Notes: a model not told the origin generated them from the sequence alone. Shown: positions 22,221 through 35,093, numbered from the stretch's first letter. The stretch is 64,000 nucleotides of DNA from Pisolithus tinctorius (GCA_024663395.1 JANFAH010000013.1:496001-560000); one strand, 5' to 3'. A program made the numbers and translations.

Positions 22221-25200
22221 ATGTCCCATGTTTTGTACTGGCCAGGCCGAATTTACTTCTATCCGCTCGGCAACACTTCTGCTATCTGCCTTACAGAGGA
22301 ATTGCCTCCAGAACGCCAGGCGGATGTGCTGTTCCTTGGTGGTGGAGATCCTAGGAACATTTTGTACACGGTGTACGCTGATGCTTCGCTGTCGAATGGT
22401 ACGGTTTCGTATCATGCAGTGAATTTTTTTGCTCCTGACTTTAAGAATAATAGAACCTCGCAAACTTGACATTACCTGCTGCGATTGCGAGGCAGCTGTC
22501 CTTGGTAAGTGCTGGCAATTTGAGCAAGTATCACTTTGTCCATGTCATTTTTTAATAGCTCGCAACACGTTGCTCTTTACGCTCTTAGCCGACCATTGCG
22601 CCGAAGATAGACTTTCCAGCATCTGGAACGTATTTTATCACATGATGCTGGATGAAACATCGCTCTCGTTGCTCATCGAACAATGTCGCAAGCTGGTTCC
22701 GCTTGCGGAAAGTCTGGATTCGTGGAGACAAGGTCCTTATGCGCACATCGTCAGCATGTGCAACTCAGATACCCTTTCGGAGATTGGTCGATTCTGGAAA
22801 CTTTGGCTTGGGACATCGAACTTCAATGCTAAGCAAGCTAAGCGTTTCAAGGAGAACTTTCAGAATGGAATGAAAAGCGTACAGAAGCGATTTGAAGCCA
22901 GCATGGTAGTGACTCCTGTGCGTTCAGCGGGACCTCTCGCACAAGTAGCACTACTCGCTGTTTCGGAACAATTCAAGCGGTTTTGGGCGACTGGGGTCAC
23001 GGACGACGGGTCCCCAGACGTGAAGCCAGCAAACAACCTCAACCCTACCTTCGCATTCTCTCTGTTCGGAGACGAGTTCGCTGTACACTATGGTACAGAC
23101 CCCCTCTCAAGTTTTCATCTTGCTGAAGCTCTAGCATCTTCTGGTCTGGAGTTATCTAACCAGACAGGGTTGGTAATCCCCAAAATCGTGCTGACTGCTC
23201 GCCAGCAGTTTAACACCTGGTGCAAGGCCGTCATACGCCGTGTCCACAATACAAGTGCGTCCTCAGCATCCTTGACGGTGCGGATGTATGCTGGCGAGGC
23301 ACTTGCGTTCTGTCAAGCACTCTATTCTGTTAACAGGCCTTCCGTGGGGCATACTCCGATATTCATCGCGCCGTGGAGGCGATCAGTGGTACAGCTTGAC
23401 GACACATTATACTCCCCGAACGCCCATTCGCCTGCTCCGACTTCGTTCAACGTAATCGACACGTCTAATCTCATTGATCATGTCGGATTGTTGAACCTGC
23501 TCACGGTTACCATTCCCCTCCTCTCCGACTCTCCCTCATCAACACTCTACACAGAAGCTTTACTTCCTGCAGGTGATTCACCTGCCCAACGTATCCTGGA
23601 CCAAGTGTGCGGTAACCTCTCTACCATATCGCTCCTGTTAGGTGTCGTCCCTTCTGCATATATTTCCCGTTTCAGCACACGTTCCAACACCTCCGAGACC
23701 ATGATACAGGCCATCTTGCGCTCTTACACCCAGTATCATGAACGTCTTGCTTGGAAACGTATCAGTTTTGGACATTCCTCCGATAGTTTACAAGAAGCCG
23801 AACTTTCGTTTACCCCATCCCAACTGGCCAGAACTCTGTTCGACATATACTCGAGGATGTTCTCTGATCAAGATCTAGGAAAACAGAGGGCCATCATGTC
23901 TCTTGATAACTCTCAGATGGCGCAGAAGATACAGTTTTCAGGGATTATCCATTATACCCGCCGCAGCTTTGCTCTGTTGATCGCGCATATCAGCACAAGA
24001 GTCCGCTGCGACTGGAACCGAGTCATCAATGATCTAAAGGAGTTAATTCTGAACGACCGTACGCCTATGGTCGGAGGAAATTTTTTTCATGAAATGGCTT
24101 GTCATCTGTACCTCGCAGGTTTCCGCCTTCCGTGGTCTAACCCTACGGAAGTACAGAAATGTCGCTCCAATGAAGACCCCCCCATTTTCAGGACGTGGAG
24201 CGCGGTTCCCGAAGTCGTAACGGTCGTGCTAGTCGTTCCACGTCACGCTATCGCCAAGATACAATCTGACCTTTCGGACATTGGTACGCCAACTTTGCAA
24301 TGCGAAATACAATTCAACCTCAATTGGAGTGCCTTCGCATGTATCTCTGCTTCGTTTGGCAAGCTTGAGGTATCAGGCGAGGGCGAGAATAAGGTGGCAG
24401 TCGTCATGGAAGACACAGCTGGGATCAAGGGCATGTCGCCTTTGATCGTCTCCTTTCCTATGCTTTCTATCTCTCTCATGGTTATGTCGGGAGGGACAGT
24501 TGGCCTAGTCGTCCGTCCCACTGTTGGAACTGCTCCATTGGTGTCAAAGTTAGGGCTAGAAATGTGCCTGTTCAAGGCTCTGTTGACCGATGAACGATCT
24601 GCCCATGTCCTAACAAGTGCACCAATATCCGCCAATGATAGGATCAGCTGGGAGCCCCCGCTTGTACCTCCTGAATCGGACGCGACGACTCGGAGACATC
24701 CGATCCATGTAGAAATGGACCAGTCTAATACCCAAATACAGTCCCTCACCGCACACGTCGACATCGTAGACCCTGTAGGACAGGCTTCTCTTGCCAGCGG
24801 TTGCGCAGTTACTGTGGAGCAATGGTCTCTGAATAAAGCCAAGATACATGTCGATAAATACCAACATATCATTCCCTTCCCTCTCCCTGTTGACGCAACA
24901 AACGCCAAACTTCGCATAGCACGGAAGTCGAAGTATGTTGAGGTGAGTTTCGTAGGCACATACCATGATCCGTGGTTCACATTGGAACAGGTGGTTGCGC
25001 CAATGATACTGACACTCAACGTCAAGGAAGAATCCAATGTCTCGGAGAATTTCAGAGCGGCCTTTGATTGTGGCATACCGACACTCTGGAGTATGCACCG
25101 CTTGAATTTGGATCGTTGCCCGTCCTTCAAGCTCTCCACGAGTCGCAAAGCATTCGACTGGCTTGGAACCCACGTCCGATTTATGTTTTCGCAAAGGGAG

Positions 25201-25938
25201 CGCTTGTTGCGTAAACGGCGCGCGTTTCCCGGACCTACTGACACATTTATGAATCTGAAGGACTCCCTCTACACTCTTTTCACTTCCACCACCGGATTGG
25301 AAGGGCCCATTCATACTGAGTTTACCTTGTGGAACCCTGAAGAGAAAGGATTCTACGCAATGATTCTCGTTACCGATATCCGACTTGATGTTGGCTCCCA
25401 CACGGTCGTAGCTGATTCATGGATCATACCGGGGTCGAATGGTATTCGGGACAAATTGATGAGAGAGATAGCAGGGAAACTTTTTATCAAAACAGATGCC
25501 AACGAGTCCGAAGCATGGAGGCACTTGCTTCCGTTGTTAATCGAGCGGTGCCGCACTTGGAAGCACAAGCCAAGTTGCGAGTACCTCGTTCATGACTCTA
25601 TTCCTCTCTATCCAGGTGCCGGGTCGGACGCAAACAAGGTGCCTTGGTGCTCTTGTGGGATGGGCATCGGGACGGGAGTGTTGAGGGAACGGTATGGCAG
25701 CGTCTCTGCCAAGTACGCGACGAGGGCAGCAATCAGCCCGTTATTCGCTGTCTCGTATATGGAGGAAATAGGGGTGAAGACAGACGACCCGGTTGGCCCC
25801 TTGGAAAGGTGCGCCGCGTGCGGAAAAGGGGGCGTTCCGTTGTCTGTATGCTCCAGGTGCAAGAGGGTCAAGTACTGTTCGAAAGATTGTCAAGTAAAGG
25901 ATTGGAAAACGCACAAGAAGAACTGCGTGATGACATGA
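22221..25938 (+). CDS. DUF4470 and MYND zinc-finger protein, copy A (intact)
   Basis: Three exons, 22221-22398, 22454-22504 and 22559-25938, encode 1202 residues. The N-terminal ~110 residues match the DUF4470 pattern (YPLGNTSAICLTEELPPE, ADVLFLGGGDPRNILYT, KLDITCCDCEAAVLARNTLL), a domain shared by fungal MYND proteins and the dynein assembly factor DNAAF3. A long helical middle without recognised motifs follows. The last ~40 residues are a MYND finger with all metal ligands: CAACGKGG, then CSRCKRVKYCSKDC, then HKKNC. Such fingers bind proline-rich partners. The second intron is 54 nt and leaves the frame open if retained. The start ATG begins MSHVLYWPG and is conserved in copy B. The exact function is unknown. 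Confidence 0.9.
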
Positions 25939-26240
25939 GCCCATGGTAACAGCACCCATGTCATCGTTATATTTTGTACCTACACTGTAAACCCATCTTC
26001 CGTAACACATCAGGGTTCCATCGCGTTCCGTTCCATATGTACTCTCTTTTCTTTTTTTTCTCTACCACTTATACTGTTGTCTTTCCGTCACTGCGCCAGT
26101 GTGAAGTACTGTACTCCTTCTTCCTCGTTCTCATTCATATGAATGGCACTGCTACTTACAACATAACACTTGGATTTTTTCCCGCCACTTGTAATCAAAC
26201 CTCAACAACTTCAAAGTGAAATATCCCCACTCATGCGTTC

Positions 26241-26668
26241 TCAGCATACTGAATAAGTTGGGTCGCAGGTAACTAAGGTTTGTCCCATGTTAAGCGGGCA
26301 ATTGGGGTCACTGTTACCGTAATCACAGTAGCCCAGGTATTGCCCGTAGTTCTGTCACACTCGTTATTAGATGCTTGTCATCCACAAGAAATATCGGACT
26401 GCGTTCGTGCACGCACCCAGTAAACGCAGAATGGGCCCGTATACACTTCATTACCCCCGGTATAACTAAACAAAGATACGTTTCAGCAACCCTCCCTGGG
26501 TCCATGCGATGCGAAATGGATTACTCACGCGCAAGTGGTCTCGCCACCGAGACTACAAATGGTTTGAAGGGACTGGCCATCTACCGTCGCTGGACATGGA
26601 ATACACGTATCATCTGCGTGCACGTATGCAGCAATGGCAAGGAGAACGAATGTTGTCGTGAGTTGCAT
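26241..26668 (-). CDS. Small secreted cysteine-rich protein, copy 1
   Basis: Exons 26529-26668, 26417-26465 and 26241-26351 join in frame (140 + 49 + 111 nt) to 99 residues. The N-terminus MQLTTTFVLLAIAAYVHA is a signal peptide. The mature part has nine cysteines, starting with CIPC and GETTC in exon 1, PFC in exon 2, and YCDYGNSDPNCPLNMG and TCDPTYSVC in exon 3. Donors are GTGAGT and GTGCGT; acceptors are TTTAG and ACAG. No known family is recognised. Effector, defence or cell-wall roles are possible for such proteins but nothing here decides. It sits just downstream of MYND copy A, convergent with it. Confidence 0.8.
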
Positions 26669-26739
26669 CTTTGCACTTTGCGGGGGGTTGCTAGATTCAA
26701 GTGAGGATTTTATCATTCTTTTGTACTTCCAGTTGCATG

Positions 26740-27012
26740 GATAACTGGTACTTTAAGTCTTATCGAACATTTTGGGCACGACAAGTGACTCGCAACGGTT
26801 GGCTTCACCTCCTACACGTGGCAGTCGTGGCGATAACGACCAAGCCTGAAGAATTCGACTTTCCACGAAGTATGCCCCATCGCATTTCTACTTCGTTACA
26901 TGGTCCCTAGGTATTTGCAACCAATATTGAGTACGAACCCGTACATTTCAAACTCGAGGATGACGGCCTGCCCGATGACGATGGCGTTGCCACGTACACG
27001 TGCTTGAGGTAG
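26740..27012 (+). repeat. Module X, copy 1 (upstream of secreted-protein gene)
   Basis: This block lies between the start of the cysteine-rich gene and a conserved TAGGTGCTAAT. It is repeated near 28990, 43850, 44890 and 46600. Conserved plus-strand words include CCTGAAGAATTCGAC, CCACGAAGTATGCCCCATC and ATTGAGTACGAACC. One plus frame ends at TAG 27010-27012 as in three other copies. It may contain the promoter of the minus-strand gene, an exon of an unrecognised plus-strand gene, or both. Confidence 0.6.
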
Positions 27013-27929
27013 GTGCTAATCATCGGTCTTTCACCTAACAGACCCACGAAAGGATCACATCTTGGGAAACTGCTCTGCGCCCGGCAGGTTGTACGGGTGA
27101 GCTCTGCGCTCCGAGTCGCGATCAGACAAATTGAGGAATCGCCATTCCGGGTTGAAAATAAAACATCACGCCCAATGCTTTGTGTGTCCCATGATTGATT
27201 TGCGTGTTGTGGGCGACACTAAAAGCAGCACGTGTAAAACTAGATAACATATGTTGGACAACCGGATAAGCCAACCCGGCAAATCGTGCTCCTGAAGCAG
27301 TAGGTTACGGTCAGGACATATTGATATATTGTGTCCAGTACACGTCGCAAGATTTACGTGTCGTTTGAAATGTGGAGATCGGAACGAGATGCGACATGAA
27401 TCTTTGGTGAACGAGCCATGACAGCAGGAGGAGCCCACTATCAACGATCTTTCTTTTTCTCTTTACAGCATTGTTTAGGTAAATCTGCCTATTTTTCCGG
27501 TCTTCGCCATTCGATGCTATTTGTCCAGGCGCGGAAAACGCGCAAAATGATCTTCATGCTGTCACTGTCTATCGGCGTTCTTACGCATTTTGCCATCAAT
27601 TGACAAATTCTTTCGACGTTCCGATCTAGGACAATATGTGCACCAACATCATGTGAGTTTTATTGTTTTCTATTAATGCTTGCTACCCGTGGACCACAGC
27701 TACTGGATTCCATGTACCAGCACGGAACATCCTCATGGCCATTTGCCGGATGTTTACGCTAGAAGTCACTCCCTTGCGACTAGCTGGACCTACATGTATC
27801 GCCATATGTATAACTGGATAGGCACGATCTCATCGATGGTGGTTAAAGATATAGACATCCACCTAGCCAGGGTGCCAACGCTCAGGAAGGCTGACGTGAC
27901 TGGGGCCCATGACTAAGTGTGACACGAGT
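27013..27929. repeat. Duplicated non-coding block (Y), copy 1
   Basis: The block shares long stretches with 45170-45780, for example TTGATTTGCGTGTTGTG, AACATATG, ACACGTCGCAAG and GAACGAG followed by a CAGCAGGAGG word. A shorter version is at 29400-29790. No open frame of note. Confidence 0.6.
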
Positions 27930-28300
27930 TGACAACGAGCGTCATAGCTAGCACAGAAGGTGAGCATTACGCTGCTTTAGATGGTAAGTAATCGATTAAT
28001 GCGTCTTCGTTAGCCTTCGGTAGCCACTTTCGCGGCTTCGCTCGTCTTTATCTGAACTCCTTTCACAGCAAGTCTCCTGCCTTCCAATGATCCCTCGTGT
28101 TTCCTCCAGTGTAGCGGTTTCTGAGGTCACTCAGGTCTCTGCGTCATACAACTGGTGGCAACATGGGGTTAGCTGTTTTTCCAGTGCTGGTGAAGGGTAG
28201 TTCTGTCCATGACAAGGCATGTACAGTACCAAGGGCCGCAAATTCTGAGGGAATTTGTTTAGTTAATTAGTGAGCACACGAAGTGATCATTAGTATCAAA
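27930..28300 (+). repeat. Dispersed repeat R, copy 2
   Basis: It shows the same ordered words as the copy at 21440 (CTAGCACAGAAGGTG, CCTTCGGTAGCCAC, CTTTATCTGAACTCC, TTCTGAGGGA, GAGCACACGAAGTGAT). Confidence 0.75.
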
Positions 28301-28525
28301 AAAGAGATGGATAGGTACATAGTAGTACTGTCCCCTGAGAAAAGAAGGGGGGGTGGACCTCTTCGTGTGCACGTCTCATACTCGACTCGCGACCTTTTTG
28401 GCACTCTAACCATAGTTGATCATCAAAGTGGCTCCGGATCCGCTTCGACGATTCTGGCGGATTCAACAAAACTGTTCATTGTCTATGCCCAGGATTAATT
28501 CCAAAATCAACAAGGGAATCTTCTA

Positions 28526-28896
28526 AAAGCACGCGTCGCAGCTGTGTAAGGTTGCTCCCATGCTAAGCGGACATCACCGGCGTTCTGCTACACTCATCAT
28601 TAGACGCTTACCATCCACAAGAAACATTTCAAGACCGCGTTCGTGCATGCAGGAAATAAGGGCAGAATGGGCTCCCATATCCGTTATAATTGAATAAAGC
28701 TACATGTCAGCAACCCTGCTTGGGCCCACAGTGCGCCGCGAAGTGGACTGCTCACGCGCAAGTGGTCTCGCCATCGTAACTGCAGGAGAAGACAGGAGTT
28801 TGACCATCCATCGTTTCCGGGAATGCAATACACCGGTCTGCGCGCACATATGCAGTGGCAAGGGGAACGAAATGTTGATGTTGTCTTGAGTTGCAT
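28526..28896 (-). pseudogene. Small secreted cysteine-rich protein, copy 2 (broken)
   Basis: The start at 28896 gives MQLKTTST, after which an insertion in the signal-peptide codons shifts the frame. The correct frame then reads on to the familiar SYDGETTC before a GTGAGC donor. The exon 2 acceptor reads TTCAA instead of an AG, and exon 3 has lost its first half (relic at 28526-28598). Several lesions make it a pseudogene. Confidence 0.8.
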
Positions 28897-28989
28897 TTTT
28901 GCGAGGGAGTTGGTGAGGTCGTGAGGATTTCATCATGCTTTCACAGTATTTCCAACTGCATGGACGACTAGTACTCTGTCTTATCGAAA

Positions 28990-29363
28990 ATTTGAGGAAC
29001 GACAAATGACTCGTAGGCTGTAACGGTTCGCTTTAGCTTCTACACTTGGCAGCAGTAGCAGCGCTTGGCGAACGTCAGGCGGTATTCTACAACCATAGGC
29101 TGGGGGGGGGATTATCTTGCGGTGGAGTGAGGCGGAACTGTCCACAGAAACGACGAACCCACCAGCCGGACGCACATGAGAGGAATGACCAAGCCCGAAT
29201 AATTTGACTTTCCACGAAGTACGCCCCATCGGATGGTTTGCTTTGGTTACGTGGTCTATGGGCACCTGCAGCCCATATTGAGTATGAACCTGCGGATTTC
29301 ATACTCGAGGATGACGAGATGCCCGATGGTGGTGGAGCTACCACGTATACATGCCTGAAGTAG
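28990..29363 (+). repeat. Module X, copy 2
   Basis: It matches copies 1, 4 and 5, including CCACGAAGTACGCCCC, ATTGAGTATGAACC and the final TAGGTGCTAAT (TAG 29361-29363). Compared with others it has a stop after the KPE word and a one-base insertion. A minus-strand frame (29087-29344) is also open. Confidence 0.6.
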
Positions 29364-29789
29364 GTGCTAATTATCGATTTCTCACCTGATAGAAACCACG
29401 ACTTAGTGTTAACCTCTTGTTATCAGGTACGCCCCCTATGGTAGGCTCGCTCTTGTATCTTAGTCTTGTTATCGGGGTTAAGTTAGCTAAAACACCTTGT
29501 TTCTTCGCCAACGCACTCGATTTGTAGCGAATTGTCACACACACCACGCATGTCCCGTGGTTGATTTGTGTGTTGTGGGTGACAAATACTTAAAGCGACA
29601 AGTGTAAAACTAGAGTAGGTGATTCTGCTGGTCTTCACCATTCCATGCTATTCGTTGTTCCGATATAAGACAAGACGTGCACGAACATTATGTGAGTATC
29701 ATTCTTTTCTGTTAATACTTATCACTCGTGGATTCCAGCTACTGGCCTGTATCGTCATAGGCACAACTCGGTAGGCACGATCTCGTTGA

Positions 29790-30190
29790 TGGCGGTTAAA
29801 CAGCACGGGCTGACAGCGAGTGTTATAACTGGCACAGATGGTGCGCATTAGATGGTGGGCAATTTGTCTTCGGTAGCCTTCGGTAGCCACTCTTTAACTC
29901 TTTCGCCCTTGTTTATCTGAGCTCCTTTCGCAGCAAGCTTCCTACCTTCCAATGATCCCTTGTATTTCCTCTAATGGACTCTACTTGATCCTGTAGGATC
30001 AGGGGATCACAAGGACTCTGAGAACACCTGCGGTCCCTGCGTCCTACAGCCGGTGTCAACATAGAGGTACTTCTGTCCACGACATGGCATGTACAGTAAA
30101 ACCTTACTCAAAGACCGCCACTTCTGAGGGGAAAATTCTGGTCAGCCAGTGAGCGCACGGAGTGATACACAGCACAAGTATAAAGATAAT
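29790..30190 (+). repeat. Dispersed repeat R, copy 3
   Basis: It carries the series CTGGCACAGATGGTG, CTTCGGTAGCC, GTTTATCTGAGCTCC, GGGGATCACAAGGACTCTGAG and TTCTGAGGGG in the same order as copy 1, and is close in sequence to it. Confidence 0.8.
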
Positions 30191-30769
30191 TGTTACCTTG
30201 CTTGCAAGGTCTCTACCAGGGTCATAATTGCGTGGGAACCAACTCACCACTGAAACTCCTTCCTTTTCGGGCCTTGCTACGGACTTTAGCGTAGAGTCTT
30301 ACAATCCCATTAGTACTCATCAGACTAGGACACTAACTTTACACAATGGACAATGGATGCTATTTGTAGAGAGTGCGCCGTAGACTACATGCTATTGGAG
30401 TGCTACTATGAGACTTGCCTCCTGCCGCCGTGCATTTCTATTGTTGGTAGACGCAAGTGAGTTGCAAGCTTGGCAATAGCAAGCAAGGTTAGCGCCGACG
30501 CAGGCGGCACTTCCCGAGTATAGTAGTACGTACAAAAATCAGCAGAGAAACCCTCTTCGCCCTCCATACTCGACTTCCGACGTTTTTTGGCACTTAAGTA
30601 TGTGGTTGCAGGGTGCCACAAAAATTAAACTAAATTAAATAAATAAGTTTCCGCGAAACTACATACATACATACACCTATAGGCATAGACATAGCACAGG
30701 AGGAGGCCCAGAATCAACTCCAAAGTTGACGAGGGAGTCACCCTCAGAACTCAATTGATACCCCCTACT

Positions 30770-30850
30770 AAGCGGTTTCCAATAGCACATGTTGCAGCTG
30801 TGTAAGCTTGTTCTCACGTTAAGTGAGCAATTATCGGCACTGTAACTTTA
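30770..30850 (-). pseudogene. Relic of exon 3 of the cysteine-rich protein family
   Basis: On the minus strand the remnants of the CPLNMG...SC exon are readable (TGCTCACTTAACGTGAGAAC and CAGCTGCAACATGTGCTATT). No exons 1 or 2 are nearby. Confidence 0.5.
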
Positions 30851-31161
30851 ACTAGAACATGGCCGGCGCCGCCGGCAGGCACCTTGTTTACCACGCCAGA
30901 GCACTGCCTTCGCAGCACGCGCAACACGACAGAGATAAGTAACCAATTGATTCTAGTACCCATAGCACGCCCGCTATCCAAGATGATGTAGTACACATAC
31001 GTTACAAGCACATGCTAGCAGCCCACCTCACCCCTAAGCAGTCTCCTCACTGCTGAGGAATTGACGCCTGAGCAGCACCTGTCTATGCAGCATCAGCAAC
31101 CAGCCCACAGTGCACAGGTAGCAGTGACCCACGAATCATCCTCGATCAGAAAACACTGAGC

Positions 31162-32486
31162 ATGGACAAGGGGATAAACGGCCCCGCATACATAACCCCC
31201 CAAAACCCAGATCAAGTCAAGTCGACACCTGGGGAACGGGCTGCGTTGGCTTGGCAGATTAGGGATGCCTGCATGAATGTTGGGTTCTTCTACAGTAGGC
31301 CTCTTGTCTTAACATCTATGATCTTCCAACGAGCTATTTGTAGTTAGCAACCATGGTATTCCCCAGGAGATCATTGACAAGGTCCTTTCGGCCATGAAAG
31401 TTTACTTTTCTCTCCCACTCGAGACGAAGATGAAGGTAAGCCTACCATCCCCACATCATCTGATCTTTGCCTCATCCAGAGAAGCTCTATCACAAAGCAG
31501 TTGGGAATTTTAAAGGATATGAACCTTTGTTGGGCTCTAATGCCACCCAGCCAACAGAGGCGATCTCCACGAAGGCTTCACAATTGGTTGGGAAGAATTG
31601 ATGCCAAAGGAGAACAATGAAAAACGAGTGAATGATGGTGCTATGGCTGGTGCAAATGTCTGGCCTCTGGAACCCGCTGGGTTCCGGGAAGCCTGCCTCA
31701 ATTACTAGTACAGTCCATTCTGACATTCCGTTTGAGTGTCCCTCATTCCGTCCCATGATTAAGCCATGTGGCTGTAGATGTCGGAAAGGTCCTGTTCCAC
31801 TTATTTGCCATTGCATTGGATCTCCCTGAAACATACTTTGATGACAAGGTACAGTTGTTCCTACGCATCCAGTTATCTTCGCTCAATGACGGTTTCAGAC
31901 CAGAAATTCTGCCACAATCATGCAGACCATCCATTATCCACCTCAAACTGGTCCCGAAGACGATGGTATCGTCAGAGTTGGTGCCCACACAGAGTAAAAA
32001 TCTCACGTATACCCCTGAATATGCCCTAACAAACTTCGTCACAGTAGCGCCACCAATCCCCGGAACGCTGGTCATCAAGCATGTGGGGGATTGAAAGAGA
32101 TTTGAATGACGCGACTGATTGTAACTAGTATCAGTGACCAGCTTGTGCAATGGACGAGTGAGTGTCAATCTGAATATACATGCCGATTCCTGTCTCACAT
32201 GCTCCCCTGGGAGACGATGTGTTTAGGTCGACCGTACATAGAGCAATCAACAGGAGTGGCGTTCGCCGATATTCCATTCCTTTGTTCTTTGGCATGGATT
32301 ACCACATCCAGATCAAGGTAAGCTGGCCTTGATTGTCACTACGGCACCCAGATCAATGACCCTGCCCAGCCCATGCCAAGTTGTGTATCCCCTGAGAGAC
32401 CGCCCAGGTATGAACCTGTCGCTGCAGGGGACTACATCCACCAGCGCCTGCAGGAGGTGTATTACCGAAACACCTCTACCTCCTGA
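31162..32486 (+). pseudogene. 2-oxoglutarate/Fe(II) dioxygenase, degenerate
   Basis: This belongs to the isopenicillin-N-synthase-like family, whose members oxidise small molecules using iron and 2-oxoglutarate. Recognisable pieces in order are AALAWQIRDACMNVGFFY, NHGIPQEIIDKVL, NFKGYEPLLG, DLHEGFTIGWEEL, VDVGKVLFHLFAIALDLPE, HYPPQTGPEDDG, GAHT, PPIPGTLVI, VHRAINRSGVRRYSIP and PERPPRYEPVAAGDYIHQRL, with stop at 32484-32486. Many introns still have good splice signals. A one-base frameshift lies near 31550 before DLHEGF, and the segment after GAHT is deleted, removing the iron-binding Asp of the HxD motif and its neighbours. The distal His and the RxS motif remain. It is not functional as read. 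Confidence 0.82.
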
Positions 32487-33253
32487 TGTGGCTAGGAACT
32501 TGTCATGGTCGATAGGTCAAATTGAAATTGTATGTATGTTTTTTAATACACATGGTTGGCGGCGGTGATAGAACATATGGAGCAAAAGTGGAGAAGTAGA
32601 GGGAGGCTGATGTTGCAATATAAGGGCGACAAATCTGGCAGAAGGGTGGCGAATCTAAGGAGAGCGTCTGCCAGTTCTAGCAGAGTTGAAGCACCCAAGC
32701 GAGAGGCAGACACTAGAATGATGAGGAGCCCCAATGCCATAGGGCGACGAAGGGCAGAATCTTGACAAGTGGATAGGTCATTATATAGTCTGCTAGCTCG
32801 TTTGACTCCTGGGTGGATTGATAAATCGATTGGCAGTAGTTGTTCAGGTTGGGTCGAGGAGATGACATCAGGAGCAAGGTGGAGCTCAATACCCTTGATG
32901 TCAGCGGTATAGTCATCCCATACGACTAGGCATCCCTAAACCACCTCCATTGTTCATTGATGGCAGCAACCATTTGCTCATGGAGTTCAAACATCCATCC
33001 TCCTTTCCAACGGCTCTGCAATCTTGCCTAGGGATCAGTCACCATCCTTGACTTATGCACCCAGTTGGTGGGTGACCTTCGCAAGGAAGCCAAGCATCGA
33101 TGCATGTTGTGCAGGTACAGTAGATTGCGAGAGAAGAAAGATATCATCAGCCATGTAACCTGCCTGAATCTTTTCTGCATGTGTAGTCCAAGGTGGGATG
33201 GCAATGTCTTCTGAGAATCACATGACCGGTGGGTTTTGCCGTGTGGAGTCAAT
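32487..33253. other. No supported gene
   Basis: Short open frames on both strands (minus 32543-32740 with a Leu-rich stretch, minus 33028-33252) carry no motif. The sequence up to 33253 is the left flank of the second Harbinger element. Confidence 0.3.
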
Positions 33254-33474
33254 TTAGAGCTAGTTCAGTAACGAAGTCCCACAAAGAATCCAGGTGAAAA
33301 AACCCAAAAAAAAGTCCCAGGCCTTCATGACATAAGCATACAGAGTTCAAGCAGAGCCCCAATTTAGGAGGAGAGCATCTGGTGTATGGCCGAGATGCTG
33401 TGCTAGAGGTGGGGTTATGCATCAAAGCTCCACTTGTACAGCATCTGCTCTTGCTTCTCCCTCTGTTCGTTGCC

Positions 33475-35093
33475 ATGCCCCCTTGTAAAGCAGTGAAATC
33501 ATCTGACCACAAGGGCAAATCTCATAGTTCACGGTCCCTGGATGGCCACTCGATGCAAGTGTCGTGGTCAGATAAGGATATGTTTGCTCTTCTTGACTTC
33601 ATCGATTCCCACAAGGCAACCACTGGTGATGGTTTAAATTTCAAGGCGCCATTTTGGAATGCCTGTGCAGCTTCTCTGATGCTTGCAAACCCTGAGAAAG
33701 GGGGGCCCAAAACCCCTAAATCATGTAAAGAGAAATGGAAAAGGGTGCGTGAGTCAGTCAAATGACAGAATAACTAGCTGATATCACACAGCTACGAAGT
33801 ACATACGTGGTCATTGATCATCTCAGCCATTCATCTGGATTTGCATATTCTCTGAAGTCAGGGGCTGATATCAGTGTTGCAAATGAGAATTCATGGGATG
33901 GTTATGTGAAGGTATGATTCAATCTGATCAGATTGAATGTCCTGTGCTAATGGTGACATCGGCAGGTCCACAAGGATGCAGCGCCTTATAAAAACAAGGG
34001 ATGGCTATTCTATGACAGGATGAGTGCGCTCATACCTTCCAAGTGCAAGGGCTTGAATCGCTTTTTGGCACTGAGTATCAACGATTCTTCTGGAGGCCTG
34101 TCCTGCACCAGGTTGAGTTCTTCCAACAGCAAGAGCATGGGGAACAACACACCGTCCCTGGGGTCACCTTCCGTTGACTTCCTGATACCAGTGTCTGTCA
34201 GAGGAAGTGCACCTAGCACACCGGTAACCAGTAACGACATGGATATGTTGCCCATTGTTCCATCAGCACCGCCATCTATGAACCAAACAATTTTCTACCC
34301 ATTCGTGACTGGAAGCGCTGGCTTCAGTATGCCAACAACTTCCTATGCTCCACCATCGTGGCCATCTGCCAATCAACCCTCATTCCACTCATTTGCAGCT
34401 GGAAATCCCATCCCCCCTACACTAACAACTTCCCATCACCCAGCGCCATCTACCGTTGCTTCGGTTCATAGCGGATCTACTTTTAACTGGCGCTCAGACC
34501 AGTCTGCTCCCCCCCCTGGCACACCTTCAAACTTCACCCCTCCAACTGCCCCATCGTCGTTCAATGGCTCATCTGTCAGCTCCGTCAAGCCATCCTCCAG
34601 CATTTCGGCTCATATGGAGCACTCCAGAAAGTGGAAGGCAGACGACAACGACGATCAATCTGTCATTTCGGGTGCTCTTTCAAGCACTGCGGCTTCAACT
34701 GCCTCATCAGCATGAAAGCAACACACAGGGAACATGATACTTGAACGAGTGGAAGAGGAAGTTGGAGGTATCCATGGTACAGTCTGCTCGCATATGACCG
34801 CCATCACTCACGCAATCACATCCCTTGCAGAATCACCTGCGCCCAATCCCAAGCCCGATATCCACCAAGATCCAGTCCATCCATTGGTGACCAAGGCGAC
34901 ACAGAAGCTGTTGCTGTTGGACATGGATAAGTTCCCGCCAACTGACATCGTTAGGATCGCAAATCACTTCGAGGGAAATGTTTCCCATGCCAGCCTGTAC
35001 TTATCATTCACTAGCGATCCTGACCATATGGCTACAGTTTGGCATGCATGGCTTGAGGCGAAGCTCAATGAGATTGGGAGACGTAGCCAGTAA
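33475..35093 (+). pseudogene. Harbinger Myb/SANT-like protein with one internal TGA
   Basis: Exons are 33475-33744, 33792-33911 and 33966-35093. The N-terminal Myb/SANT-like region shows VSWSDKDMFALLDFID, FWNACAASL, SCKEKWKR, then LRSTYVVIDHLS and WDGYVKVHKDAAPYKNKGWL. A long Ser/Pro/Thr-rich linker follows, then a helical C-terminal domain (KATQKLLLLDMDKFPP...WHAWLEAKLNEIG). The only break is TGA at 34713-34715 between SSA and KQH, with the same frame open on both sides for hundreds of bases. Either this is a nonsense mutation (CGA to TGA would be one step), or a 57-nt in-frame intron (GTGCTC...ACACAG, about 34670-34726) removes it; the donor is poor. Confidence 0.8.

Noticed and set aside
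24243..25401. Minus-strand ORFs of 333 and 263 codons within MYND copy A
   Set aside because: They are antisense shadows of the long plus-strand frame, which carries the MYND finger and matches copy B.
26323..26704. Plus-strand ORF opposite cysteine-rich copy 1 (and equivalents at 43616 and 44424)
   Set aside because: The minus strand gives a spliced protein with signal peptide and conserved cysteines; the plus frames shift between copies.
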